From positions 1 to 6,341 of the forward strand of contig CAMAXB010000180.1 of the NCBI GenBank assembly GCA_945862035.1: a stretch of DNA of 6,341 bases, in the 5' to 3' direction. The stretch's first letter is position 1. Every line of letters begins with the position of its first letter. The notes beneath the pieces were generated by a model. The model made no database searches and was not told the DNA's origin. It saw only the letters and a list, made by a program, of their open reading frames with translations. Origin of the DNA: Opitutus sp. GAS368. GTDB taxonomy: Bacteria > Verrucomicrobiota > Verrucomicrobiia > Opitutales > Opitutaceae. Shown here in pieces: positions 1-6,341 of the stretch. Made by a program: the position numbers and the translations under genes.

Positions 1-175
1 TCGCTGGCAGGACGGATGCTTTGATCACCGCCTGCGAAGTAACGAAGAGGCGCAGGCAACCTTTGGCTACATCCTGAATAACCCTGTCGTGAAGGGTCTC
101 TGCAGCACCGCGGAAACATGGCCGTACAAGTGGAACGCGAGAGTAGACACGCGATCCGTCGAGCCAGCGCCTTGA
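1..175 (+). CDS. REP-associated tyrosine transposase (RAYT, Y1/HUH type), C-terminal fragment
   Basis: The reading frame is already open at base 2 and runs 57 codons to TGA at 173-175; the 5' part lies outside the window. The visible protein begins RWQDGCFDHRLRSNEEA and continues YILNNPVVKGLCSTAETWPY. These match the C-terminal signature of the Y1_Tnp/IS200-like RAYT family (WQ..FFDH.LR, then YI..NPV..GL, then WPY). In this family single-strand REP DNA is cut by an HUH endonuclease. The Tyr encoded at 68-70, in the YI..NP helix, is the probable catalytic nucleophile; the HUH histidines would lie upstream. The last residues (VEPAP) and the stop codon are encoded by the REP at 160-192, so the gene end and the repeat are fused. 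The gene converges with clpB. Family assignment is fairly sure; whether the full gene is intact cannot be seen. Confidence 0.82.
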   Translation, partial: RWQDGCFDHRLRSNEEAQATFGYILNNPVVKGLCSTAETWPYKWNARVDTRSVEPAP

Positions 176-191
176 GGGCAAGGCGCTCCAC

Positions 192-192
<1 letters not shown>
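160..192 (-). repeat. REP palindrome, copy 1
   Basis: Read on the minus strand this has foot GGTGG, a 9-nt arm AGCGCCTTG, loop CCCT, the perfectly complementary arm CAAGGCGCT, then GGCTCG. On + the arms are 166-174 and 179-187. It holds the transposase stop codon, and its first foot base is the last base of the clpB stop codon. Two converging genes therefore end in a single hairpin. It could help end or protect both transcripts, but there is no T-run, so intrinsic termination is unproven. Confidence 0.88.
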
Positions 193-2774
<2,582 letters not shown>

Positions 2775-2780
2775 GCGACG

Positions 2781-2786
2781 CTCCCT
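2781..2786 (-). promoter_or_regulatory. clpB ribosome binding site
   Basis: On the minus strand AGGGAG stands six bases before the ATG at 2774-2772. It is the clearest Shine-Dalgarno in the window and fixes the clpB start. Confidence 0.75.
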
Positions 2787-2823
2787 GCATGGGATACGCC
2801 AATTCGCGCTTCGAGGGAGGAAG

Positions 2824-2865
2824 GCGGGGCGCCACCAAATAAGAGCGCCAAAACGCCCGCCCCGC
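2824..2865 (-). promoter_or_regulatory. Inverted repeat in the clpB leader/promoter region
   Basis: Perfect 8-bp arms GCGGGGCG (2824-2831) and CGCCCCGC (2858-2865) flank a 26-nt spacer. A competing shorter pairing, GGCGC (2828-2832) with GCGCC (2845-2849), overlaps the first arm. It lies 50-91 bp upstream of clpB. I see no CIRCE (HrcA) operator and no convincing sigma-32 type promoter here, so the dyad is only a candidate operator or leader hairpin; a chance GC-rich palindrome is also possible. Confidence 0.35.
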
Positions 2866-2907
2866 TCGTCCGGGTGGCGCGACGTGGCACAGCAGGGGAT
2901 TGATCGA

Positions 2908-2940
2908 GGTGGAGCGACTTGCCCCCAAGACGCTGGATCG
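2908..2940 (+). repeat. REP palindrome, copy 2
   Basis: Foot GGTGG, arm AGCGACTTG (2913-2921), loop CCCC, arm CAAGACGCT (2926-2934), then GGATCG. The arms pair at eight of nine positions, with one A-A mismatch (2917/2930). The preceding GGGGATTGA is shared with copy 4, so the conserved unit extends beyond the hairpin. It forms a head-to-head pair with copy 3. Confidence 0.88.
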
Positions 2941-2948
2941 TGATTCCC

Positions 2949-2981
2949 CAGGCCAGCGTGTTGAGGGCAACACGCTCCACC
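2949..2981 (-). repeat. REP palindrome, copy 3
   Basis: On the minus strand: foot GGTGG, arm AGCGTGTTG, loop CCCT, arm CAACACGCT, then GGCCTG. On + the perfect 9-bp arms are 2955-2963 and 2968-2976. It is inverted relative to copy 2 with only 8 bp between the units, giving a BIME-like pair. The pair sits between the divergent starts of clpB and the membrane protein. Confidence 0.88.
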
Positions 2982-3035
2982 CCCACCAACAACGCGCTCG
3001 CGGTCGGTCGCGAGATCGCTTCAGATCAAAGGTTC

Positions 3036-3584
3036 ATGTTCGGTTTCCGTTCATCGCCTCCTCCCCTCCCGGCTGAAGTGCTCGCCCGCGTCGTGCGGCT
3101 CGCGTCGGTGGATGGCCGCATGCTGATGATTCTGGGCGGGCTCTTCGCGGCATTGTCCGCGTTCAGCGGCGATGCGGTCGGCGCGACCGCCGGCGTTCTG
3201 GCGACGGCGGCCGCCATCGTGGAGTTGCACGGCGTTGGCCGGCTAAAGATCGGCGATCCCGAGGCCATCCGCTGGCTCATCCGCAGCCAGCTGATTCTGC
3301 TCGCCATCATCATTCTCTACACCAGTGCGCGGATCGCCACCTTTGACCCCGTCCAGATGCGCGCGCTGATCACGCCCGAACTGGTGGAATCCTTCCGCAA
3401 TGCCGGGCTCGAGGAGGCGGAGATCATGCCGGTCGTCGAGAACTTCTATCGCTTTGTCTACATCGTCGTGGGCATGGTCGCGACCTCCTATCAGGGCGGC
3501 ATGGCGCTCTACTACCACCGCCGCCGCGAGCCGGTGCGTATCGCGCTCGAAGGCGACCTGATCGAGGACGAGCCCAAGAGTTGA
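3036..3584 (+). CDS. Hypothetical membrane protein with four predicted helices
   Basis: I do not recognise a family for this 182-aa protein. Hydrophobic stretches lie at about 28-43 (RMLMILGGLFAALSAF), 46-64, 83-100 (RSQLILLAIIILYTSARI) and 138-160. The second and third are separated by a basic/polar loop, ELHGVGRLKIGDPEAIRWLI. An acidic segment at about 105-137 precedes the last helix. The C-terminus is cytoplasmic-looking: HRRREPVRIA followed by an acidic tail. No catalytic motif or signal peptide is evident. The ATG at 3036 was chosen because AAAGG lies just upstream. Extending the frame to 2919 would translate REP sequence and give an Arg-rich non-hydrophobic leader, which is implausible. 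The gene is divergent from clpB, with the REP pair (2908-2981) just upstream of it. Confidence 0.75.
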   Translation: MFGFRSSPPPLPAEVLARVVRLASVDGRMLMILGGLFAALSAFSGDAVGATAGVLATAAAIVELHGVGRLKIGDPEAIRWLIRSQLILLAIIILYTSARIATFDPVQMRALITPELVESFRNAGLEEAEIMPVVENFYRFVYIVVGMVATSYQGGMALYYHRRREPVRIALEGDLIEDEPKS

Positions 3585-3627
3585 GCGGAATCGCTTGTCT
3601 CTAGGCTCTTAGCGAAAACCGATTCAT

Positions 3628-3705
3628 CACGAAACACACGGAACACACGAGAGTTCACGAACAGAGGGTTCGGATCCGACTTTCGTGTCTTCCGTGTGTT
3701 TCGTG
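3628..3705. repeat. Large inverted repeat built of 9-bp CACG units
   Basis: The left arm 3628-3650 and right arm 3683-3705 are complementary at 22 of 23 positions, around a 32-nt loop. Each arm is itself repetitive. The left reads CACGAAACA, CACGGAACA, CACGAGAGT, then CACGAACAG after one extra base. The right arm on the minus strand reads CACGAAACA, CACGGAAGA, CACGAAAGT. The loop holds a 10-bp palindrome, TCGGATCCGA (3670-3679). The element lies 43 bp after the membrane-protein gene and about 100 bp before the oxidoreductase gene. It could fold as a hairpin or be a protein-binding array; no T-run follows, so it is not a canonical terminator. Confidence 0.85.
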
Positions 3706-3773
3706 GTAAACCTTCCGGATTCACGTTTCCCGGGAGAAGTCATGCGGGCGAGCACGATCGCCCGCACTTGCGA

Positions 3774-3803
3774 ATGCCGGCCGCCTTCCTACTCTGCCGG
3801 CAT
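3774..3803 (+). promoter_or_regulatory. Hairpin covering the start codon of the oxidoreductase gene
   Basis: The arms ATGCCGGC (3774-3781) and GCCGGCAT (3796-3803) are perfect over 8 bp with a 14-nt loop. The second arm contains the first two bases of the ATG at 3802. A folded transcript would hide that start unless it begins inside or after the hairpin. A weak promoter-like pair, TTGCGA (3768-3773) and TACTCT (3790-3795) at 16-bp spacing, would place transcription start almost on the ATG. Function is inferred only. Confidence 0.35.
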
Positions 3804-4443
3804 GTCGAAAGAGCGCTACATCGCAGCGAAGCAGAAATGGGCGGAGAAGCAGGTCGCGGCAGGCGTCCGTAGACGCGCGGTTCCCGCCGGCGGCCGACTG
3901 CCTCCGGGGCAGAAATTGACCACCGGCTTCCCGGTCCTCGACCTCGGCGTCCAGCCCGACATCCCTGAATCCGAGTGGGCCTTGGCGCTCGACGGCCTGG
4001 TTGAGAAGCCGACGACGCTTTCCTGGGCCGCCTTCAACGCGCTTCCGCAAGTTGACGACACCAGCGATTTCCACTGCGTGACCACCTGGAGCAAGTACGA
4101 CTGCCGCTGGGGTGGCGTGGCCTTCACCACGCTCTACGAACTGGCCCAGCCCAAGCCCGAGGCCCGCTTTGTCTACTTTACGAGCTACGACGGCTACTCG
4201 ACCAATGTGCCGATCGAAAAGTGCCTCGACGACGACGTCCTGGTGGCGACCCGCTTCGACGGCGGCCCCCTCCCCCGTGAGCACGGCGGGCGTGCGCGGG
4301 TGATCATTCCCAAACTCTACGCGTGGAAGGGCGCCAAATTTGTCAAGGCCATCACCTTCCTGCCCAACGATAAGCTCGGATTCTGGGAAGTGCGGGGCTA
4401 CTCCAATGACGCCGACCCGTGGAAAGAGGAGCGGTACGCCTAA
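3802..4443 (+). CDS. Sulfite oxidase-like (YedY/MsrP superfamily) molybdopterin oxidoreductase, cytoplasmic
   Basis: The 213-aa product looks like a stand-alone oxidoreductase molybdopterin-binding domain (COG2041 type). Family landmarks are PPGQKLTTGFPVLDLG near the N-terminus, then FHCVTTWSKYDCRWGGV, FTSYDGYSTNVPIE, then GGPLPREHGGRARVIIPKLY, WKGAKFVK, and GFWEVRGYSNDADPWKEERY at the C-terminus. The Cys of HCVTTWS is the expected molybdenum ligand. Unlike MsrP/YedY there is no Tat signal, so a cytoplasmic location is inferred; the natural substrate is unknown. No membrane partner like MsrQ is adjacent. The start is uncertain. ATG 3802 (MSKERYIAAKQKW) fits the family's N-terminus but has no Shine-Dalgarno. 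ATG 3742, in frame, has GGGAG five bases upstream and would add 20 residues rich in Cys, Arg and Ser that do not look like the family. Confidence 0.9.
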   Translation: MSKERYIAAKQKWAEKQVAAGVRRRAVPAGGRLPPGQKLTTGFPVLDLGVQPDIPESEWALALDGLVEKPTTLSWAAFNALPQVDDTSDFHCVTTWSKYDCRWGGVAFTTLYELAQPKPEARFVYFTSYDGYSTNVPIEKCLDDDVLVATRFDGGPLPREHGGRARVIIPKLYAWKGAKFVKAITFLPNDKLGFWEVRGYSNDADPWKEERYA

Positions 4444-4468
4444 ACAACTTGTTTTCAGCAGTTAGCGA

Positions 4469-4493
4469 TTTCATCCGGCCCGGCCGGACGAAA
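4469..4493. promoter_or_regulatory. Near-perfect dyad upstream of the LysR-like gene
   Basis: The arms TCCGGCC (4474-4480) and GGCCGGA (4482-4488) are symmetric about C4481. The symmetry extends to TTTC (4469-4472) and GAAA (4490-4493), with one mismatched pair between. It lies 26-50 bp after the oxidoreductase stop and about 73 bp before the LysR-like start. It may be an operator or a transcript hairpin ending the upstream gene. A T-run is lacking on both strands, so I favour an operator weakly. Confidence 0.35.
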
Positions 4494-4565
4494 AGTAGTT
4501 ATCTTCACGGGGCCGGTGGGCGCTGGCTTGGTACCTGCTTGTCAGGGGTAGTCAGCGAACTCCCT

Positions 4566-4847
4566 ATGACGCCTATTCTGGATAGCCGCAAGCTACTCGC
4601 CTTCACGACACTTGCGCGCGTGGGCAGCTTTACGATGGCCGCGCGGGAACTGAATTTGACCCAGTCGGCCGTCAGCCATGCGATCAAGTCCTTGGAGGAA
4701 GACCTTGAGCTGCGCCTTTTCGACCGTTTGGGCCGCAGCGTTAAACTCACGCCGGCCGGCACGCAGCTGCTGGACCATGCGCATCGTATTCTTGATGAGA
4801 TGAAGGTCGCGCGGGCGGACCTCGCGGCATTCGCCTTTGGCAAGTAA
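4566..4847 (+). CDS. LysR-family DNA-binding protein lacking the effector domain
   Basis: The 93-aa product starts MTPILDSRKLLAFTTLARVG and contains the LysR winged helix-turn-helix. The HTH is AARELNLTQSAVSHAIKSLE (25-44) and the wing is about LRLFDRLGRSVKLT (49-62). The linker helix runs from PAGTQLLDHAHRILDEM to the end. Typical LysR regulators are about 300 aa; here the frame stops (TAA) right after the linker helix. The 99 bp to the tRNA gene are too short for the missing domain, and none appears there in another frame. It may be a natural HTH-only regulator, able to dimerise through the linker helix, or a decayed gene. I chose ATG 4566 because upstream in-frame sequence does not resemble LysR; no good Shine-Dalgarno precedes it. 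Targets are unknown; the co-oriented oxidoreductase gene 122 bp upstream and the dyad at 4469-4493 are candidates. Confidence 0.85.
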   Translation: MTPILDSRKLLAFTTLARVGSFTMAARELNLTQSAVSHAIKSLEEDLELRLFDRLGRSVKLTPAGTQLLDHAHRILDEMKVARADLAAFAFGK

Positions 4848-4901
4848 GCCGCTTCCGGCCGCGTTCGCCCCGGCCATCGGCCCTCCCGGCAGAATTCGGG
4901 C

Positions 4902-4930
4902 TTGCCTCAGGGGTCCCGGCCCCGTGTTTT
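4902..4930 (+). promoter_or_regulatory. Possible promoter for the tRNA-Leu gene
   Basis: TTGCCT (4902-4907) and TGTTTT (4925-4930) are spaced by 17 bp and end 16 bp before the tRNA. Matches to the sigma-70 consensus are only partial (four and three of six), so this is a placement guess supported mainly by position. Confidence 0.3.
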
Positions 4931-4946
4931 CGTCACTCCCTCCCCT

Positions 4947-5031
4947 GCCCGGGTGGTGGAATTGGTAGACACGCAGGTCTCAGAAGCCTGTGCCTAACAG
5001 CATCGCGGTTCGAGTCCGCGCCCGGGCACCA
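4947..5031 (+). tRNA. tRNA-Leu, anticodon CAG
   Basis: This is a complete 85-nt class II tRNA decoding CUG. The acceptor stem GCCCGGG pairs perfectly with CCCGGGC (5021-5027), followed by A and an encoded CCA (5029-5031). The D arm contains AATTGGTAGA. The anticodon stem is CAGGT/GCCTG (4974-4978/4986-4990, closing T-G wobble) with loop CTCAGAA, which places CAG at 4981-4983. The long variable arm TGC-CTAACA-GCA is typical of Leu. The T arm CGCGG/CCGCG encloses TTCGAGT. A short run of five Ts follows the CCA (5033-5037). Confidence 0.97.
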
Positions 5032-5222
5032 ATTTTTCCGGCCCCTGCGTGGCGCGGGCCCCCGCCCGGCGACACGGCGCGGTCGGCGCCCGGACCCTCG
5101 GATGCCGAGCGGGACCGCCTCGCGGCTGGACCTGACAGGGCCCAAAATCCGACCAGCCCGCTCCGACTGTCCGCCACGTTTCACTCGCCTCGGGGCCACG
5201 CGCACGACAGCTTGGCGGACCC
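5032..5222. other. Gene-free spacer between tRNA-Leu and the aldolase gene
   Basis: This very GC-rich spacer holds two small stem-loops, CGGGC-CCCC-GCCCG (around 5054-5067) and CTCGG-ATG-CCGAG (5096-5108). I see no convincing promoter. The aldolase start has only a weak GGCGGA (5214-5219) three bases upstream. There is no integrase or att-like duplication of the tRNA 3' end, so no sign that the tRNA is an integration site. Confidence 0.5.
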
Positions 5223-5861
5223 ATGAAAAAAGACGCCATCCTTTCCAAGATCCGCACGGAGAAGGTCATCGCGCTGATTCGCGCGGAGAACTCCGACGGC
5301 CTCCTCGACTGCGCCAAGGCCCTCGCCGACGGTGGTCTCACCAGCATCGAGCTGACCATGACCACGCCCGGCGCGATCCGCATGCTGGAAAAGGCGACTT
5401 CCGAGCTGCCCGACTTCCTCTTTGGTCTGGGCACCGTGCTCGACGCCGAGACCGCCCGCATGGGCATCCTCTCCGGCGCGCGCTTCGTCGTCACCCCGGC
5501 CCTCCGGCCCGATGTGATCACCCTCTGCAAGCGCTACAGCATTCCGATCTTCAGCGGAGCCCTCACGCCCACCGAGGTCGTCAACGCCTGGGAAGCCGGC
5601 GCCGACGCCGCCAAGATTTTTCCCGCCGAGTTCTTCGGCCCCGCCTACATCAAGTCGCTCAAGGGCCCCCTGCCCCACGTCGAGATGGTCCCGACCGGCG
5701 GCGTGACCGCCGAAAACGTCGGCGAATTCATCAAGGCCGGGGCTTACGCCACCGCCGCCGGCAGCTCGCTCGTCGAGGCCAAGGCCCTCAAGGAAAAGAA
5801 CTGGGCCGCGATCACCGCAAAAGCCAAGGCCTTCGTCGCCGCCGTCGACGCGACGAAGTAA
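5223..5861 (+). CDS. eda: KDPG/KHG aldolase family class I aldolase
   Basis: The 212-aa product has the usual length and single TIM-barrel plan of 2-keto-3-deoxy-6-phosphogluconate / 2-keto-4-hydroxyglutarate aldolases, which cleave KDPG to pyruvate and glyceraldehyde 3-phosphate in the cytoplasm. Family motifs in order: VIALIRAE (15-22), SIELTMTTPGA (41-51) with the catalytic Glu at 43, FGLGTVLD (67-74), FVVTPALRPDVI (88-99), IFSGALTPTEV (109-119), AAKIFPAEFFGP (129-140) with the Schiff-base Lys at 131, and VPTGGVT (156-162) for phosphate binding. The position of E. coli Eda Arg49 is Thr here (TMTTP). Family members with this variation exist, and related enzymes such as DgoA use 6-phospho-galactonate derivatives, so the exact substrate is open. 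No edd or sugar-acid genes are adjacent. The start ATG 5223 gives the normal family N-terminus. Confidence 0.92.
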   Translation: MKKDAILSKIRTEKVIALIRAENSDGLLDCAKALADGGLTSIELTMTTPGAIRMLEKATSELPDFLFGLGTVLDAETARMGILSGARFVVTPALRPDVITLCKRYSIPIFSGALTPTEVVNAWEAGADAAKIFPAEFFGPAYIKSLKGPLPHVEMVPTGGVTAENVGEFIKAGAYATAAGSSLVEAKALKEKNWAAITAKAKAFVAAVDATK

Positions 5862-5906
5862 GGTCCGTCAGGTTGGGCGCGGCTGGCCTGGCCCGCACCT
5901 CGGACC

Positions 5907-5921
5907 GGCCTCCGCGAGGCC
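5907..5921. terminator. Possible stem-loop after the aldolase gene
   Basis: GGCCTC (5907-5912) and GAGGCC (5916-5921) form a 6-bp stem with loop CGC, 45 bp after the aldolase stop. No T-run follows, so this is at best a weak or factor-assisted terminator. Confidence 0.3.
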
Positions 5922-5999
5922 CGCTACATCAGACCACCCGATCCCTTCTTTCGGAACGAGGCTCTGGGTGTAGCTGGGGTCGCTGACCCCGGGGATTGA

Positions 6000-6032
6000 G
6001 GTGGAGCGGCTTGCCCCCAAGCCGCTGGATCG
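6000..6032 (+). repeat. REP palindrome, copy 4
   Basis: Foot GGTGG, arm AGCGGCTTG (6005-6013), loop CCCC, perfectly paired arm CAAGCCGCT (6018-6026), then GGATCG. Like copy 2 it is on + and is followed by an inverted partner, here 31 bp further on. Confidence 0.88.
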
Positions 6033-6063
6033 AATCGCCGTCGCCGCTGCGACAGCCTGCGAC

Positions 6064-6147
6064 CAATCCAGCGCCTTGGGGACTGTATGGACCGGAGACA
6101 TGGGTCACACATGTCTCCGGTCCATTCAGGGGACTGGACGCTCCACC
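6064..6147 (-). repeat. REP palindrome, copy 5, interrupted by a small insertion
   Basis: The outer parts are normal REP on the minus strand: foot GGTGG, AGCG and, at the far side, CAAGGCGCT then GGATTG. On + the first arm AGCGCCTTG is 6070-6078. The centre is split by 43 bp plus an 8-bp duplication. Removing one duplicate and the insert restores the family geometry of 9-nt arm, 4-nt loop, 9-nt arm, though the inner stem pairs are degraded. It lies just beyond the 3' end of nth. Confidence 0.75.
6086..6128. mobile_element. 43-bp palindromic mini-insertion with 8-bp direct repeats
   Basis: Perfect 16-bp arms ATGGACCGGAGACATG (6087-6102) and CATGTCTCCGGTCCAT (6110-6125) enclose the 7-nt loop GGTCACA. 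The insert is flanked by identical 8-mers GGGGACTG at 6078-6085 and 6129-6136, as expected of a target-site duplication. It interrupts REP copy 5 near the loop. It has no coding capacity, so any mobility would depend on a transposase elsewhere. I recall similar CCGGAGACATG strings near insertion-sequence ends but cannot verify this here. Confidence 0.6.
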
Positions 6148-6155
6148 TTGGCCGG

Positions 6156-6341
6156 CTACACCCGCCGAGCTCGCGGGACCCTTGGCGAAAACGTCGCACA
6201 TAATTCGCAGGTGTGGCCATCGCAGCCACGCGCGGTGCAGTGCTCCCGCCCATAGAAAATGATCCGGAGGTGAAGTTGGTTCCAGTGCGCCTCGCGGAAC
6301 AGCCGCTTCAAGTCGCGCTCCGTCTGCTCCACGCTCGTGCC
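6156..6341 (-). CDS. nth: Endonuclease III (HhH-GPD DNA glycosylase/AP lyase), C-terminal part
   Basis: This minus-strand frame is open from the window edge and ends at TAG (6158-6156); 61 residues are visible and the start lies outside. The fragment contains VEQTERDLKRLFR, then WNQLHLRIIFYGREHCTARG, then CDGHTCELC. This matches the end of Nth-type glycosylases, where a LI.HGR..C.A. stretch leads into the [4Fe-4S] cysteine cluster. Nth removes oxidised pyrimidines in base-excision repair. The four cysteines are spaced C-x4-C-x4-C-x2-C, not the C-x6-C-x2-C-x5-C of E. coli Nth. The protein ends 17 residues after the last Cys in a basic tail (PRVPRARRV). The catalytic Lys/Asp region is off-window, so a divergent homologue (for example a MutY/Nth-like paralogue) cannot be excluded. 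Confidence 0.8.
   Translation of the reverse strand, partial: GTSVEQTERDLKRLFREAHWNQLHLRIIFYGREHCTARGCDGHTCELCATFSPRVPRARRV

Larger units (their letters stand above)
5966..6163. repeat. Composite repeat block bounded by 12-bp inverted repeats
   Basis: GGGTGTAGCTGG (5966-5977) recurs inverted as CCGGCTACACCC (6152-6163), matching at 11 of 12 positions. Between them lie a hairpin GGGGTC-GCT-GACCCC (5976-5981 and 5985-5990 around the loop), a GGGGATTGA string shared with the region before REP copy 2, and REP copies 4 and 5 in inverted orientation. The right boundary overlaps the nth stop codon (6156-6158). Whether the whole block is one mobile unit or a chance nesting of repeats is inference. 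Confidence 0.55.

Noticed and set aside
2919..3035. Upstream extension of the membrane-protein frame to 2919
   Set aside because: The added 39 residues would be translated REP sequence; ATG 3036 has AAAGG upstream.
3628..3705. CRISPR array
   Set aside because: The repeated 9-bp units are contiguous without spacers and half are inverted; no cas gene is present.
4419..4565. Upstream extension of the LysR-like frame to GTG 4419
   Set aside because: It would overlap the oxidoreductase end and add 49 residues unlike any LysR N-terminus; the typical start follows at 4566.
4947..5222. Genomic-island integration at tRNA-Leu
   Set aside because: No integrase gene and no duplicated tRNA 3' end are seen in the window.
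5102..5986. 294-codon + strand frame overlapping the aldolase gene
   Set aside because: The translation is an Arg/His/Pro-rich out-of-frame reading of the aldolase, which itself carries all expected catalytic motifs.
5929..6253. Minus-strand frames crossing the repeat block near nth
   Set aside because: They read through REP and palindrome sequence in frames other than the one encoding the Nth C-terminal motif.

Overview
The window is a GC-rich bacterial chromosomal segment. The style of the proteins, the dense REP-like repeats and the HTH-only LysR protein remind me of Verrucomicrobiota, perhaps Opitutaceae. That placement is inference from memory; no 16S rRNA or taxon-specific gene is present to settle it.

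Layout. (a) 1-192: the 3' end of a REP-associated tyrosine transposase (RAYT) on +, whose last codons and stop lie in a 33-nt palindromic REP. (b) 192-2774, minus: a complete clpB disaggregase gene that converges on the same REP. (c) 2775-3035: the divergent spacer, with the clpB ribosome binding site, an inverted repeat in the clpB leader and a head-to-head REP pair. (d) 3036-3584, +: an unrecognised membrane protein with four predicted helices. (e) 3628-3705: a large inverted repeat made of 9-bp CACG units. (f) 3802-4443, +: a cytoplasmic molybdopterin oxidoreductase of the sulfite oxidase/MsrP (YedY) superfamily. (g) 4566-4847, +: a 93-aa LysR-type protein consisting only of the DNA-binding domain and linker helix. 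(h) 4947-5031, +: tRNA-Leu(CAG). (i) 5223-5861, +: a KDPG/KHG aldolase-like protein. (j) 5862-6163: a repeat-rich spacer with a second REP pair, one member of which carries a 43-bp palindromic insertion flanked by 8-bp direct repeats. (k) 6156-6341, minus: the 3' end of an endonuclease III (nth) gene.

The protein genes look like independent housekeeping or metabolic units; I see no convincing multi-gene operon and no defence island. What ties the window together is the repeats. Five REP copies share foot bases, arm length and loop length. The two variable base pairs of the stem change together in three copies, so the hairpin itself appears to be maintained. A RAYT fragment abuts one copy, the classical transposase/REP arrangement, and is the likely source of the family. 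The closest thing here to a little-described system is this RAYT/REP family, together with the short palindromic element that appears to have inserted into one copy.
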